Below are positions 16,949-24,841 of a stretch of 64,000 bases of DNA, piece after piece. The notes below the pieces were generated by a model. That model saw nothing but the letters and a program-made list of their open reading frames with translations, was not told where the DNA came from and made no database searches. The stretch comes from Candidatus Dormiibacterota bacterium (lineage in GTDB: Bacteria > Vulcanimicrobiota > Vulcanimicrobiia > Vulcanimicrobiales > Vulcanimicrobiaceae): assembly GCA_035532835.1 (NCBI GenBank), contig DATKQG010000009.1:43188-107187 (forward strand), written 5' to 3'. The position numbers and the translations under genes are program-made. Positions within the stretch are counted from its first letter, which is position 1; each line of letters opens with the position of its first letter.

Positions 16949-18109
16949 CTAGCCGTGGAGCGCTAGGCCGACCATCATGCCGTAGCCGATTTCGAGCGCG
17001 CGCTCGTCGATGTCGTAGCGCGGGCTGTGCTGCGGCTCGTGCCCAATTTCGGGTCCTCGCACGCCGACGACGAAATATGCTCCCGGGCGCTCCTGTTGCA
17101 TGTACGACATGTCCTCGGACCACATCATCAGGTCGTGCGGATCGACCACGTTCCGTTCGCCGACGAGTTTCGCTCCGACCGCGCGCACCACATCGTTCAT
17201 CGCCGGATCGTTGACCGTCGGCGGATAGCCCCAGAGATACTCCAGTTCGTAATCCAAGCGCAGCGCGTCGCACAGCCCTTCGACGATGCGCTCGATGCTC
17301 TGTGGAATCTGGGCTCGCACCTCGGGATCGAAGCAACGCACGGTTCCGAGCATATCCGCATAATCGGGAATGACGTTAAACGTCGTTCCCGACGAGAGCT
17401 TGCCGACCGTGACGACGATCGGATCCTTGGGCGCATATTCACGGCTAGGAATCGTCTGTAGCAACGTCACCAGTTGCGCGGCACCGACGATCGGATCGAC
17501 GGAGAGCTGCGGCATCGCGCCGTGGCCGCCGCGGCCTTTGAGCAGAATCGAGAAGCGATCCGAGGCCGCGAAGAACGCCCCGTCGCGTACCCCGACCTTG
17601 CCCGCTTCGAGCCCGCTATAGAGATGCAACGCAAAGGTCCGGTCAACGTGCGGATTTTCGAGCGCGCCGTCGTCGATCATCAGCTTGTTGCCGGCCGGCC
17701 CTTCTTCGGCCGGCTGAAAGCAGAACACGATCGTCCCGCGCACTTGCGCGCGCATCTGCATCAAATCGCGAGCGGCGACGAGCAGCATCGCCATGTGGCC
17801 GTCGTGCCCGCACGCGTGCATCACCCCGGCTCGGGTGGAGCGATACGGGACGTCGTTGGTCTCATCCATCGGCAGCGCATCCATATCGGCCCGCAACAAT
17901 GTGACGGGGCCCGGGAGGCCGCCATGGAGCGTTGCCAGGATGCCGGTCTGCCCGACGCCCGTCCGCAACTCGTCGTAGCCGAAACTGCGCAGTTCGCGCT
18001 CGATATACGCGGCGGTCGCGTGCTCTTCCAGCGAGAGTTCGGGATGGGCGTGGAAGTGCCGGCGATACCGGACCAAATCAGCCACCGGCGCCTGCAATAC
18101 AGCGGTCAT
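16949..18109 (-). CDS. M20D-family amidohydrolase (aminoacylase / IAA-amino acid hydrolase type)
   Basis: Start at ATG 18109 (MTAVLQAPVADLVRYRRHFH), since sequence before it is not family-like; 386 residues. The dinuclear metal site is visible in MHACGHDGHMAMLL (Cys and His ligands), the catalytic and ligand Glu pair in FQPAEEGPAGN, and HLYS. The dimerisation/lid domain begins at KGRGGHGAMP. These enzymes remove acyl groups from amino acids or related amides. The C-terminal HSPRYDIDERAL also fits. Substrate unknown; no operon partner. Confidence 0.88.
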   Translation of the reverse strand: MTAVLQAPVADLVRYRRHFHAHPELSLEEHATAAYIERELRSFGYDELRTGVGQTGILATLHGGLPGPVTLLRADMDALPMDETNDVPYRSTRAGVMHACGHDGHMAMLLVAARDLMQMRAQVRGTIVFCFQPAEEGPAGNKLMIDDGALENPHVDRTFALHLYSGLEAGKVGVRDGAFFAASDRFSILLKGRGGHGAMPQLSVDPIVGAAQLVTLLQTIPSREYAPKDPIVVTVGKLSSGTTFNVIPDYADMLGTVRCFDPEVRAQIPQSIERIVEGLCDALRLDYELEYLWGYPPTVNDPAMNDVVRAVGAKLVGERNVVDPHDLMMWSEDMSYMQQERPGAYFVVGVRGPEIGHEPQHSPRYDIDERALEIGYGMMVGLALHG

Positions 18110-18211
18110 CGAGCCGCAGTTCAACGAACGGTCAGCACCCTCCGCCCTTGCGGTCGCCGGCGAGAGAGCGCCTCGCATCGCGAGCGCTGGATCTCGCGAT
18201 ACTTGAGATGC

Positions 18212-19078
18212 TCAACGCATATTGAAGTCGAGCCGAAAGAGATAGAAGCCGGCCGCTGCGCTGCAAAATGAGCGACCTGCTTTATAGCTGCTTTTACGCA
18301 CGGCTTTCAGCGCCGCCTCATCGAATTCGCGATAGCCCGATGGGGAATACACCCACGCATCGTCCAGCTTATCGTCGGCACCCACCGCAATCTCCACAAG
18401 CACGACGCCCCGATAGCGATCGTCTTGCATCGCGAGCGGAACGTCCGGCTGGGCGTAATGCGTCGCAACCGCGCCTAAGAACGGCTCTTTGCAGTCAAGC
18501 GGTCCGGGGACGCCCGCGATAGCGGCGGTCGCCACAGCGGCGTTCGGCCCCGGAGGCGCTTGCAATGCGTGTTTCGCGTCGATATCGGTATCTGGATTTA
18601 TATGCAAGGGATTGTTCGCCATGCCGATACCGGCCGGAGCTTGGCAGGTCACGTCGCCCCTCGCATCCCAACCGAAAATTTGATCGCCGCTACTTTGCGC
18701 ATCGCCCACATACATGTATTGCACCATAACGGGATGCGCGAAGCGCACGTATAGCACCGGCGACCGAAACACCGAGCGCGTGTACGCCGAGGTCCTACCG
18801 CGCATGTGCAGCGTTTGCTGCGTCAACGCAACCGAAGGAAACGCGGCTGTAAACCAACCGTCGCTCGTCTTAATGGTAACGTTGCCGCGAGCCGACCGAG
18901 CGCTGAAAGCCGCCAACCGATACGCGTAGAGACTCGACGGCGCACTCGCCCCGGAATCGGGCACGGCATACCCCTGCACGCGGGTCGGACAATACTCAGC
19001 GTAAGCAGACGCGTGGCCGCAAGTGAGCCATAGACATGCGGATAGCGCAATGAAAGCAACCGTTGTTGTTCTTCTCAA
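18212..19078 (-). CDS. Secreted protein with TonB-like C-terminal domain
   Basis: The last 90 residues (YRGVVLVEIAVGADDKLDDA, then EFDEAALKAVRKSSYKAG) match the TonB_C/TonB-family fold: the V-x-V-x-V-x-x-DG-like strand followed by FD-x-AAL-x-AV. Start is ambiguous. A TTG at 19078 preceded by GAGGG gives a clean signal peptide (LRRTTTVAFIALSACLWLTC, then GHASA). An ATG at 19222 overlaps the upstream stop (ATGA) and gives a 336-residue form. There is no N-terminal anchor or Pro-rich spacer of classical TonB, so this is likely a periplasmic protein. Composition is AT-richer than average. Confidence 0.55.
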   Translation of the reverse strand: MRRTTTVAFIALSACLWLTCGHASAYAEYCPTRVQGYAVPDSGASAPSSLYAYRLAAFSARSARGNVTIKTSDGWFTAAFPSVALTQQTLHMRGRTSAYTRSVFRSPVLYVRFAHPVMVQYMYVGDAQSSGDQIFGWDARGDVTCQAPAGIGMANNPLHINPDTDIDAKHALQAPPGPNAAVATAAIAGVPGPLDCKEPFLGAVATHYAQPDVPLAMQDDRYRGVVLVEIAVGADDKLDDAWVYSPSGYREFDEAALKAVRKSSYKAGRSFCSAAAGFYLFRLDFNMR

Positions 19079-19218
19079 GCTAAGCCCTCGTACATAATCG
19101 GCGCAAAAGGTAATAGCAGCAGGGAATCGTCTGTAAAAACGCGCTGCTGCGGGAAAACTGCAGTTCGCAGCAAACGCTATTAAGCTTACAAATCCGACGG
19201 GCGCCCGGAGGCACACAC

Positions 19219-19611
19219 TCATCCGGGCGGCACATATGCCTTAAAAACGATCGTGTCGACTGCGGGGCGCCAGGATCCGATCATTGCCATCGGATTGGTC
19301 GAAGCCTTTTCCAGAAAATATAACAGCCCACTTTTCCCAAAAAGCAGAAAACTTCCACGATTGCCTCGTTCGAAGAACTCCGCTTCCGCTAAAAGCCTGG
19401 AGTGCTCGACCGAGTGCGGAGCCGGCTGAACCAGATCGTGAAAGACAAATCTCAAATCGTGACACGGACCCTCTTCCACCACGCGACATGCCTCAAGCTG
19501 CTTGAGGTAAAATTCATTTCCGGCAAAATCAAGCGAACAAAGCCTAACCAAAACCTCGTACTCGTAGGGCGTAAGCTTGCGACCCACCGTAGGACTAAGG
19601 GCCTCCAACAA
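19219..19611 (-). CDS. Hypothetical protein in AT-rich DNA
   Basis: A 130-residue frame with plausible protein composition (YEYEVLVRLCSLDFAGNEFY, then LLAEAEFFERGNRGSFLLF). I do not recognise the family. Its TGA overlaps the ATG of the longer reading of the next gene (ATGA at 19219-19222), which would suggest coupling. Codon use is less GC-biased than that of neighbours. Only a moderate call. Confidence 0.4.
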   Translation of the reverse strand: MLEALSPTVGRKLTPYEYEVLVRLCSLDFAGNEFYLKQLEACRVVEEGPCHDLRFVFHDLVQPAPHSVEHSRLLAEAEFFERGNRGSFLLFGKSGLLYFLEKASTNPMAMIGSWRPAVDTIVFKAYVPPG

Positions 19612-19925
19612 CGATGTAGACGCTCCCTATTGCTGCAGAGAATCGGCTTAAACGCACTTTACCTCTCACCCTCGCAAGGTTAAAAATCCAGCAATTTTTG
19701 ATCACTTGCCAAAAAAGGACGTACTTAGACGATAGTAACGCAGTAACTTTCGCCCAAACCCACTACGCAGTTATTACCAGCGCGAGAAGCCTCCTGCCTG
19801 TTAGCTTCAACCGCTTAGGAGGGTCGTGCGTTAGCGCCCCCCGCATTCGTACTGCTGCCTCGCGGTGCCGATGCCAATCCCTTCGCGCAGGATTTCGGGC
19901 TCGCGGCGGGCGAGTACGATGCGTT
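19612..19925 (+). other. AT-rich non-coding stretch before the E1-alpha gene
   Basis: No intact gene seen. It includes AAAAAT (19682-19687) pairing with ATTTTT (19694-19699), a weak terminator-like hairpin, and CCTCCT near 19791 that could pair with AGGAGG near 19817. The last 130 bases carry, in another frame, a protein-like C-terminus (FVLLPRGADANPFAQDFGLA, then GEYDALWLPKT) ending at a TGA about 30 bases inside the E1-alpha gene. This may be the remnant of a truncated upstream gene. Confidence 0.4.
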
Positions 19926-20954
19926 GTGGCTTCCAAAAACAAATCCCGCGAAGTGACGCGATTCGAGCGTCATGGGCTCGGCGACGAGCAACTGGTCGCG
20001 ATGCTGCGCACGATGGTGATGCAGCGTACCCTCGAGAACCGCGGCTTTCAACTCAACCGCCAGGGCAAGATTCCGTTCGCATCGGCGAGCGAGGGGCATG
20101 AGGCAGTGCAGGCCGGCGCCGCGCTTGCCTTCGAGCGCGGCAAAGACGTCTACGTTCCCTACTATCGCGATCTCGGCTTGAACCTGGGGATCGGCCTGAC
20201 GCCGTACGAGGTGCTGCTCTCGCTCTTCGCGCGCAAGGACGACCACAGCGCGGGGCGGCAGTTCCCGCACCACTACGGGAGCAAACGCCTGGGGTTGTAC
20301 ACGATCAGCTCGATCATCGCCGCCCAGATTCCGCATGCCGTCGGCGCTGCGTACGCGATGAAGTACCGCAAAGAAGATCGCGCCGTACTCGTCACCTTCG
20401 GCGACGGCTCGACCAGCGAAGGCGAATGGCACGAGTCGCTCAATTTTGCCGCCGCCCATCGCCTGCCGATCGTTTTTCTGTGCGAGAACAACCAATGGGC
20501 GATCTCGACCCCGCTCGCCAAGCAAATGGCTCAGCCAGACGTCGCGGCCCGCGCCGCCGGCTACGGGATGCCCGGGGTTATCGTGGACGGCATGGATCCG
20601 GTCGCTTGCTATGCCGCCGTGAAGGCGGCCCTCGATCGGGCCCGCACGGGCGGCGGCCCGACCCTGGTCGAGGCCAAGTGCTATCGGTTCCTCTCCCACA
20701 CCACCGACGACGACGACCGGACCTATCGTTCGCGCGAGGAGGTCGAGGAGCAGCGCAAGCGCGATCCGGTTCCCGTCTTCGAGCGCACCCTGATCGAGGC
20801 GGGCGTCCTCACCGCGGAAAGCGCCGATGCCTTGAAGCGTTCGGTGCTGGCCGAGGCGAACGATGCTACAGACCGGGCGGAGGCGATGCCCTACCCGGCC
20901 ACGGAAGATCTCTATACCAACGTGTACGCGGACGCGTGGCAGCCTTGGCGCTAG
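19926..20954 (+). CDS. 2-oxoacid dehydrogenase E1 component alpha subunit, copy 1
   Basis: Thiamine-diphosphate-binding alpha subunit (342 aa) of a branched-chain-type 2-oxoacid dehydrogenase. The start is set at GTG 19926, since sequence before it is not E1-like. Visible: GFQLNRQGKIPFASASEGHE at the N-terminus, the cofactor motif GDGSTSEGEWHESLNFAAAH with the downstream NNQWAIS loop, and HTTDDDDRTYR resembling the mobile loop. Substrate class (branched-chain versus pyruvate) is inferred from the RQGKIPF-type opening. It precedes a second, closely related E1-alpha by 43 bases. Confidence 0.88.
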   Translation: MASKNKSREVTRFERHGLGDEQLVAMLRTMVMQRTLENRGFQLNRQGKIPFASASEGHEAVQAGAALAFERGKDVYVPYYRDLGLNLGIGLTPYEVLLSLFARKDDHSAGRQFPHHYGSKRLGLYTISSIIAAQIPHAVGAAYAMKYRKEDRAVLVTFGDGSTSEGEWHESLNFAAAHRLPIVFLCENNQWAISTPLAKQMAQPDVAARAAGYGMPGVIVDGMDPVACYAAVKAALDRARTGGGPTLVEAKCYRFLSHTTDDDDRTYRSREEVEEQRKRDPVPVFERTLIEAGVLTAESADALKRSVLAEANDATDRAEAMPYPATEDLYTNVYADAWQPWR

Positions 20955-20997
20955 CCGCGCTATCCTAGCGCCCTCTTCATCTTAACAGGACCGATTC

Positions 20998-22023
20998 ATG
21001 GCGAAAACCGAGACCAAGGCGACGAGCCTCGAGCGTCACGGGCTGACCGACGAGCAATTGCGGCAGATATTCCGCAACATGCTCATGCAGCGGCAGCTCG
21101 ATAACCGTGGCTTTCAACTCAACCGTCAGGGCAAAGTGCCGTTCGCGCTAGGCAGCGAAGGGCACGAAGCCCTACAGGCGGGCGCGGCGATGGCATTTCA
21201 TCGCGGCAAAGATATCCTCGCCCCTTATTACCGCGATCTTGGGCTGGCTCTGGGCATCGGGCTCACGCCGTACGAGATTCTGCTCTCGCTCTTCGCGCGC
21301 GCGGCCGATCACAACGGCGGGCGTCAATTTCCGAATCACTACTCGTCCAAGGCCGCCGGGCTGATGTCGTTCTCGTCGATTCTGGCGGCGCACATCCCGC
21401 ACGCCGTCGGCGCGGCGTATGCGATCAAGTATCGCAAAGAGGCCGAACGCGCGGTGCTGGTGACGTGCGGCGACGGAACCACGAGCGAAGGCGAATGGCA
21501 TGAATCCATGAATTTCGCGGCGGTTCACAAGTTGCCGCTCGTGATGCTGGTTGAAAACAACGAGTGGGCGATCTCGACGCCGCTCCACAAGCAGATGGCG
21601 CAACCGGAGATCTGGAAGCGCGCGGCCGGCTACGGTATGCCGGGTAAGCGCTTCAACGGATTCGACCCGATCGCCACGTACGGCGCGGTGAACGAAGCGC
21701 TCGAACGCGCGCGCTCCGGCGGCGGCCCGACGTTGCTCGAAGGCACCTGTTATCGCTATCTCGCGCACTCGACCGACGACAACGACATGACGTATCGCAC
21801 CAAAGAAGAGGTCACCGAACATCGTAAGGACGATCCGGTGCCGCAGTTCGAGCGATTGCTCCTGGACGCGCGCGTGATGTCGATGGCGGATGTCGACGCG
21901 ATGAAGAAAGACGTCCTTCGCGAGACGAACGACGCGACCGATCGTGCGGAAGCCATGCCCTACCCGGCAGCCTCCGATCTCTATACGCACCTCTACGAAG
22001 GAGCCTGGCAACCGTGGCAGTGA
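20998..22023 (+). CDS. 2-oxoacid dehydrogenase E1 component alpha subunit, copy 2
   Basis: 341 residues, aligned without gaps of note to copy 1 and about two-thirds identical by eye. The ThDP motif is intact (GDGTTSEGEWHESMNFAAVH, NNEWAIS). The RBS is AACAGGA before ATG 20998. It overlaps the E1-beta GTG by 10 bases, so it is translationally coupled to beta, whereas copy 1 is not. Both copies look functional; they could differ in 2-oxoacid preference while sharing one beta subunit and one E2 core. Confidence 0.9.
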   Translation: MAKTETKATSLERHGLTDEQLRQIFRNMLMQRQLDNRGFQLNRQGKVPFALGSEGHEALQAGAAMAFHRGKDILAPYYRDLGLALGIGLTPYEILLSLFARAADHNGGRQFPNHYSSKAAGLMSFSSILAAHIPHAVGAAYAIKYRKEAERAVLVTCGDGTTSEGEWHESMNFAAVHKLPLVMLVENNEWAISTPLHKQMAQPEIWKRAAGYGMPGKRFNGFDPIATYGAVNEALERARSGGGPTLLEGTCYRYLAHSTDDNDMTYRTKEEVTEHRKDDPVPQFERLLLDARVMSMADVDAMKKDVLRETNDATDRAEAMPYPAASDLYTHLYEGAWQPWQ

Positions 22024-23015
22024 CAACCTCATCGAAAGTCCTCAACAACGTCGAAGCGGTGCGCGAGACGCTCTACGAAGCCATGAAGGCCGACGACCGC
22101 ACGATCATCTTGGGTGAAGATGTCGGCAACCGCGGCAACGTGTTCCTCATCACCAAGGACTTCATCAACGAATTCGGGCCGGAGCGCGTCATCGATACGC
22201 CGATCGCAGAAGCTTCGATCGTCGGCATCGCGGTGGGTATGGCGATGGAAGGGCTACGCCCGATCGCCGAGATTCAATTCGCCGACTTCATCTATCCGGC
22301 GTTCAACCAAATCGTCGGCGAGGCAGCCAAAACGCGCTATCGCAGCAACGGCGAGTACACGTGTCCGCTCGTGATTCGCACGCCGTACGGCGGCGGCGTT
22401 CGCGGTGCGCTTTCGCACTCGGTCTCGATCGAAGCGCTGTTCTATCACGTTCCCGGCCTAAAGATCGTCGCGCCGGCGTTTCCCGCCGACGTCAAAGGCT
22501 TGCTGAACGCGGCAATCGACGATCCCGATCCGGTGCTGTTCCTCGAGCATAAGAAAACCTATCGTCTCATCAAGGGCGAGGTTCCGGACGGCCACTACAC
22601 GATTCCGCTCGGCAAAGCGAACGTTGTCAAAGAAGGCACGCAACTAACCGTGGTTTCGTATGGCCTCTACGTCCATTGGGCGCTCGAAGCGGCGCAGCAG
22701 TTGCAGAGCGAAGGCCTCTCGGTTGAAGTGGTCGATCTGCGTTCGATTCGTCCGATGGACAAAGCGACGATCTTGAGCAGCGTGGAGAAAACCCGCAAGC
22801 TGCTCATCATTCACGAGGACAATAAATTCGGCGGCATCGGCGCGGAGATTTCCGCGATGGTTGCCGAGGAAGCGCTCTTCCATCTCGACGCGCCGATCCG
22901 TCGCCATTGCGCGCCGGACGTGCCCGCAATGGGCTACGCGCTCCCGCTCGAGGAAGAGTATATGTCTTCGCCGGCCGAGATGGCGCAAGCGATGCGAGAA
23001 ATGGTGAAATTCTAA
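22014..23015 (+). CDS. 2-oxoacid dehydrogenase E1 component beta subunit
   Basis: 333-residue transketolase-like beta subunit from GTG 22014, inside the end of the alpha gene. Hallmarks: ILGEDVGNRGNVFLITKDF, the ThDP/alpha contact region PIAEASIVGIAVGMAMEGLR, PYGGGVRGALSHS, and the C-terminal transketolase_C domain VEVVDLRSIRPMDKATILSS. It pairs with one or both alpha subunits to decarboxylate the 2-oxoacid and acylate the lipoyl arm of E2. The stop and the E2 ATG overlap (TAATG). Confidence 0.94.
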   Translation: MAVTTSSKVLNNVEAVRETLYEAMKADDRTIILGEDVGNRGNVFLITKDFINEFGPERVIDTPIAEASIVGIAVGMAMEGLRPIAEIQFADFIYPAFNQIVGEAAKTRYRSNGEYTCPLVIRTPYGGGVRGALSHSVSIEALFYHVPGLKIVAPAFPADVKGLLNAAIDDPDPVLFLEHKKTYRLIKGEVPDGHYTIPLGKANVVKEGTQLTVVSYGLYVHWALEAAQQLQSEGLSVEVVDLRSIRPMDKATILSSVEKTRKLLIIHEDNKFGGIGAEISAMVAEEALFHLDAPIRRHCAPDVPAMGYALPLEEEYMSSPAEMAQAMREMVKF

Positions 23016-24379
23016 TGGCCACAACGATCACGATGCCGCAACTCGGCGAGACGGTAACCGAAGGGACCGTCGCGCAGTGGCTCAAGAAAGTCGGCGACAG
23101 CGTCGAAAAATACGAAGCCTTTGTCGAAGTCTCCACCGACAAGGTGAATGCCGAAGTGCCCTCGCCGGTTACCGGCGTCATCACGCAGATGCTCGTTAAA
23201 GAAGGTGAAACGGTTCCAACCGGCGCGCCGATCGCGATCATCGATGAAGTCGGTGCCGCGAGCGGCACCAACGCCGCAGGAACCGAACCGACGCAACAGG
23301 TTGCAAACGCTGCCGGTGCGCCCGCCGCCCCCGCTGCCGTCGCGCCCGCACACTCCGGGAACGGTTCGAGCAACGGGCAGCGCAATGCGACCGATGCCAA
23401 CGCCGACGCGGCATTACGTTCGGCATCGCCCGCGGTACGCAAGCTCGCGCGCGAGCATCACATCGATATCCGTACCCTGAGCGGGTCGGGAGCGAACGGA
23501 CGCGTCACCGCCGACGACGTGCTCACGGCCTCGCGCATGGGGCCCGCCGCCGCGGTCGGCCAGGCGATCGGCGTCGGGACCAACTTCGGTGCGACCGGTG
23601 CTCCGGCCGCGATGCCGGGCGCACCTTCGAAACCGCCTGCAGCGCCTCCCGCCTCGGGAACGTCAACCTACGCCGACCCGATTCCGGGAACGTTGATTCC
23701 GCTCAATCAGGCGCGACGCATCATCGCCGAGCGCATGGTCGAATCCAAGCACACGGCCCCGCACGCGTGGTCGATGGTCGAGATCGACGTGACGAATGTG
23801 TGGAAATGGCGCACGCGCGAGAAAGATCGCTTCGAACGTGAGACCGGCTACAAGCTCACGCTGTTGCCCTTCTTCATGCGAGCGGTCGTTGAATCGCTGG
23901 CCGCATTCCCGCTGATGAATGCCAAGTTCACACCCGAAGGGCTATATGTGAACAAGGACGTCAACATCGGCATTGCAATCGGACTTTCCACGAACTTGGT
24001 CGTACCCGTCATCAAAAATGCCGACAAACTCTCCGTTAAGGGTTTGGCGATTGCGGCGGGCGAGTTGATCGATAAAGCGCGTCGCAACAAGCTCGGCGTC
24101 GACGATCTCTCGGGCGGCACGTTCACCGTCAATAACAACGGCGCCAACGGCAGTTGGGCTTCCGCACCGATCATCAATGCGGGCCAGGCCGGCATCGTGA
24201 CGATGGAGACGGTCGTCAAGAAACCCGTGGTTCGCGAAGACGATGCGATCGCGATCCGTCAGATGATGAATTCGTGCCTCTCGCTCGACCACCGCGTCGT
24301 TGACGGCTATGTCGCAAGCGGATTCCTCGCCGATCTCAAAAAACGCCTCGAACGCATGGGGCCCGACGGCGCATTGTAG
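23015..24379 (+). CDS. Dihydrolipoamide acyltransferase (E2) of the 2-oxoacid dehydrogenase complex
   Basis: 454 residues in the usual order: one lipoyl domain (residues 1-80; lipoylated Lys in VSTDKVNAEVPSP), an Ala/Pro/Gly linker, a peripheral subunit-binding domain (SPAVRKLAREHHIDI, then GSGANGRVTADDV, about 130-170), a second Ala/Pro linker, and the catalytic domain from about 225 with IIAERMVESKHTAPHAW and the CAT-like active-site DHRVVDGYVA near the end. It forms the complex core. No E3 or lipoylation gene follows; the operon ends at a strong hairpin. Confidence 0.95.
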   Translation: MATTITMPQLGETVTEGTVAQWLKKVGDSVEKYEAFVEVSTDKVNAEVPSPVTGVITQMLVKEGETVPTGAPIAIIDEVGAASGTNAAGTEPTQQVANAAGAPAAPAAVAPAHSGNGSSNGQRNATDANADAALRSASPAVRKLAREHHIDIRTLSGSGANGRVTADDVLTASRMGPAAAVGQAIGVGTNFGATGAPAAMPGAPSKPPAAPPASGTSTYADPIPGTLIPLNQARRIIAERMVESKHTAPHAWSMVEIDVTNVWKWRTREKDRFERETGYKLTLLPFFMRAVVESLAAFPLMNAKFTPEGLYVNKDVNIGIAIGLSTNLVVPVIKNADKLSVKGLAIAAGELIDKARRNKLGVDDLSGGTFTVNNNGANGSWASAPIINAGQAGIVTMETVVKKPVVREDDAIAIRQMMNSCLSLDHRVVDGYVASGFLADLKKRLERMGPDGAL

Positions 24380-24404
24380 CGCCCCATCGCCCCCATACGC
24401 TATC

Positions 24405-24435
24405 GAAGAGCGGCCGATACCATCGGCCGCTCTTC
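24405..24435 (+). terminator. Strong hairpin terminating the E1/E2 operon
   Basis: GAAGAGCGGCCGAT (24405-24418), loop ACC, ATCGGCCGCTCTTC (24422-24435): a perfect 14-bp stem 25 bases after the E2 stop. There is no long T-run after it (GGTTATC), so it is either a weak intrinsic terminator or an RNA 3'-end stabiliser. Confidence 0.7.
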
Positions 24436-24478
24436 GGTTATCAAGGAGGTCGGCAACACCGGGCGCGAAAGGGCCACC

Positions 24479-24841
24479 ATGGACGAACGATCCTACACGC
24501 ACGTCGCCCGTATCTTGAATGCCTACGGGGTATGGACAAGTTGGTGTAGCGTCTTCCTCACGGAAGCGGGATTTAAATTAATCGGCATGCCGCATTTGGA
24601 GCGCTCGCTGCGCAGTTGCGGCTGGACGGGAAAAAGTCTCACCTTGCACACCGATATCGACGTCGGCGCCGGCTTTGGCTACGGCAATATTTTAGTTGAC
24701 GAATCGACCCTCGGCGACCACGCCGACCGCTGGCTCAAAGCCGCGCAGGACCACGTGACCGAGCGCCACATGAGCTACGTGAACGAAGGCAAGCGCACGC
24801 TCTGTACGCCCACCCCCAAAACCCCGCGGATCACCCTTTAA
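24479..24841 (+). CDS. Uncharacterised 120-residue protein
   Basis: ATG 24479 preceded by GAAAGGG. The product has aromatic and Gly-rich motifs (ILNAYGVWTSWCSVFLTEAG, then DIDVGAGFGYGNILVDES) and looks like a real globular protein, but I recognise no family. It abuts the next gene with no gap (TAA then GTG), so it is probably co-transcribed with the gamma-family PLP enzyme. Confidence 0.6.
   Translation: MDERSYTHVARILNAYGVWTSWCSVFLTEAGFKLIGMPHLERSLRSCGWTGKSLTLHTDIDVGAGFGYGNILVDESTLGDHADRWLKAAQDHVTERHMSYVNEGKRTLCTPTPKTPRITL

Noticed and set aside
19791..19823. A riboswitch-like CCTCCT/AGGAGG switch before E1-alpha.
   Set aside because: The AGGAGG lies about 100 bases before the E1-alpha start and no start codon follows it at a proper distance, so sequestration would have no clear effect.
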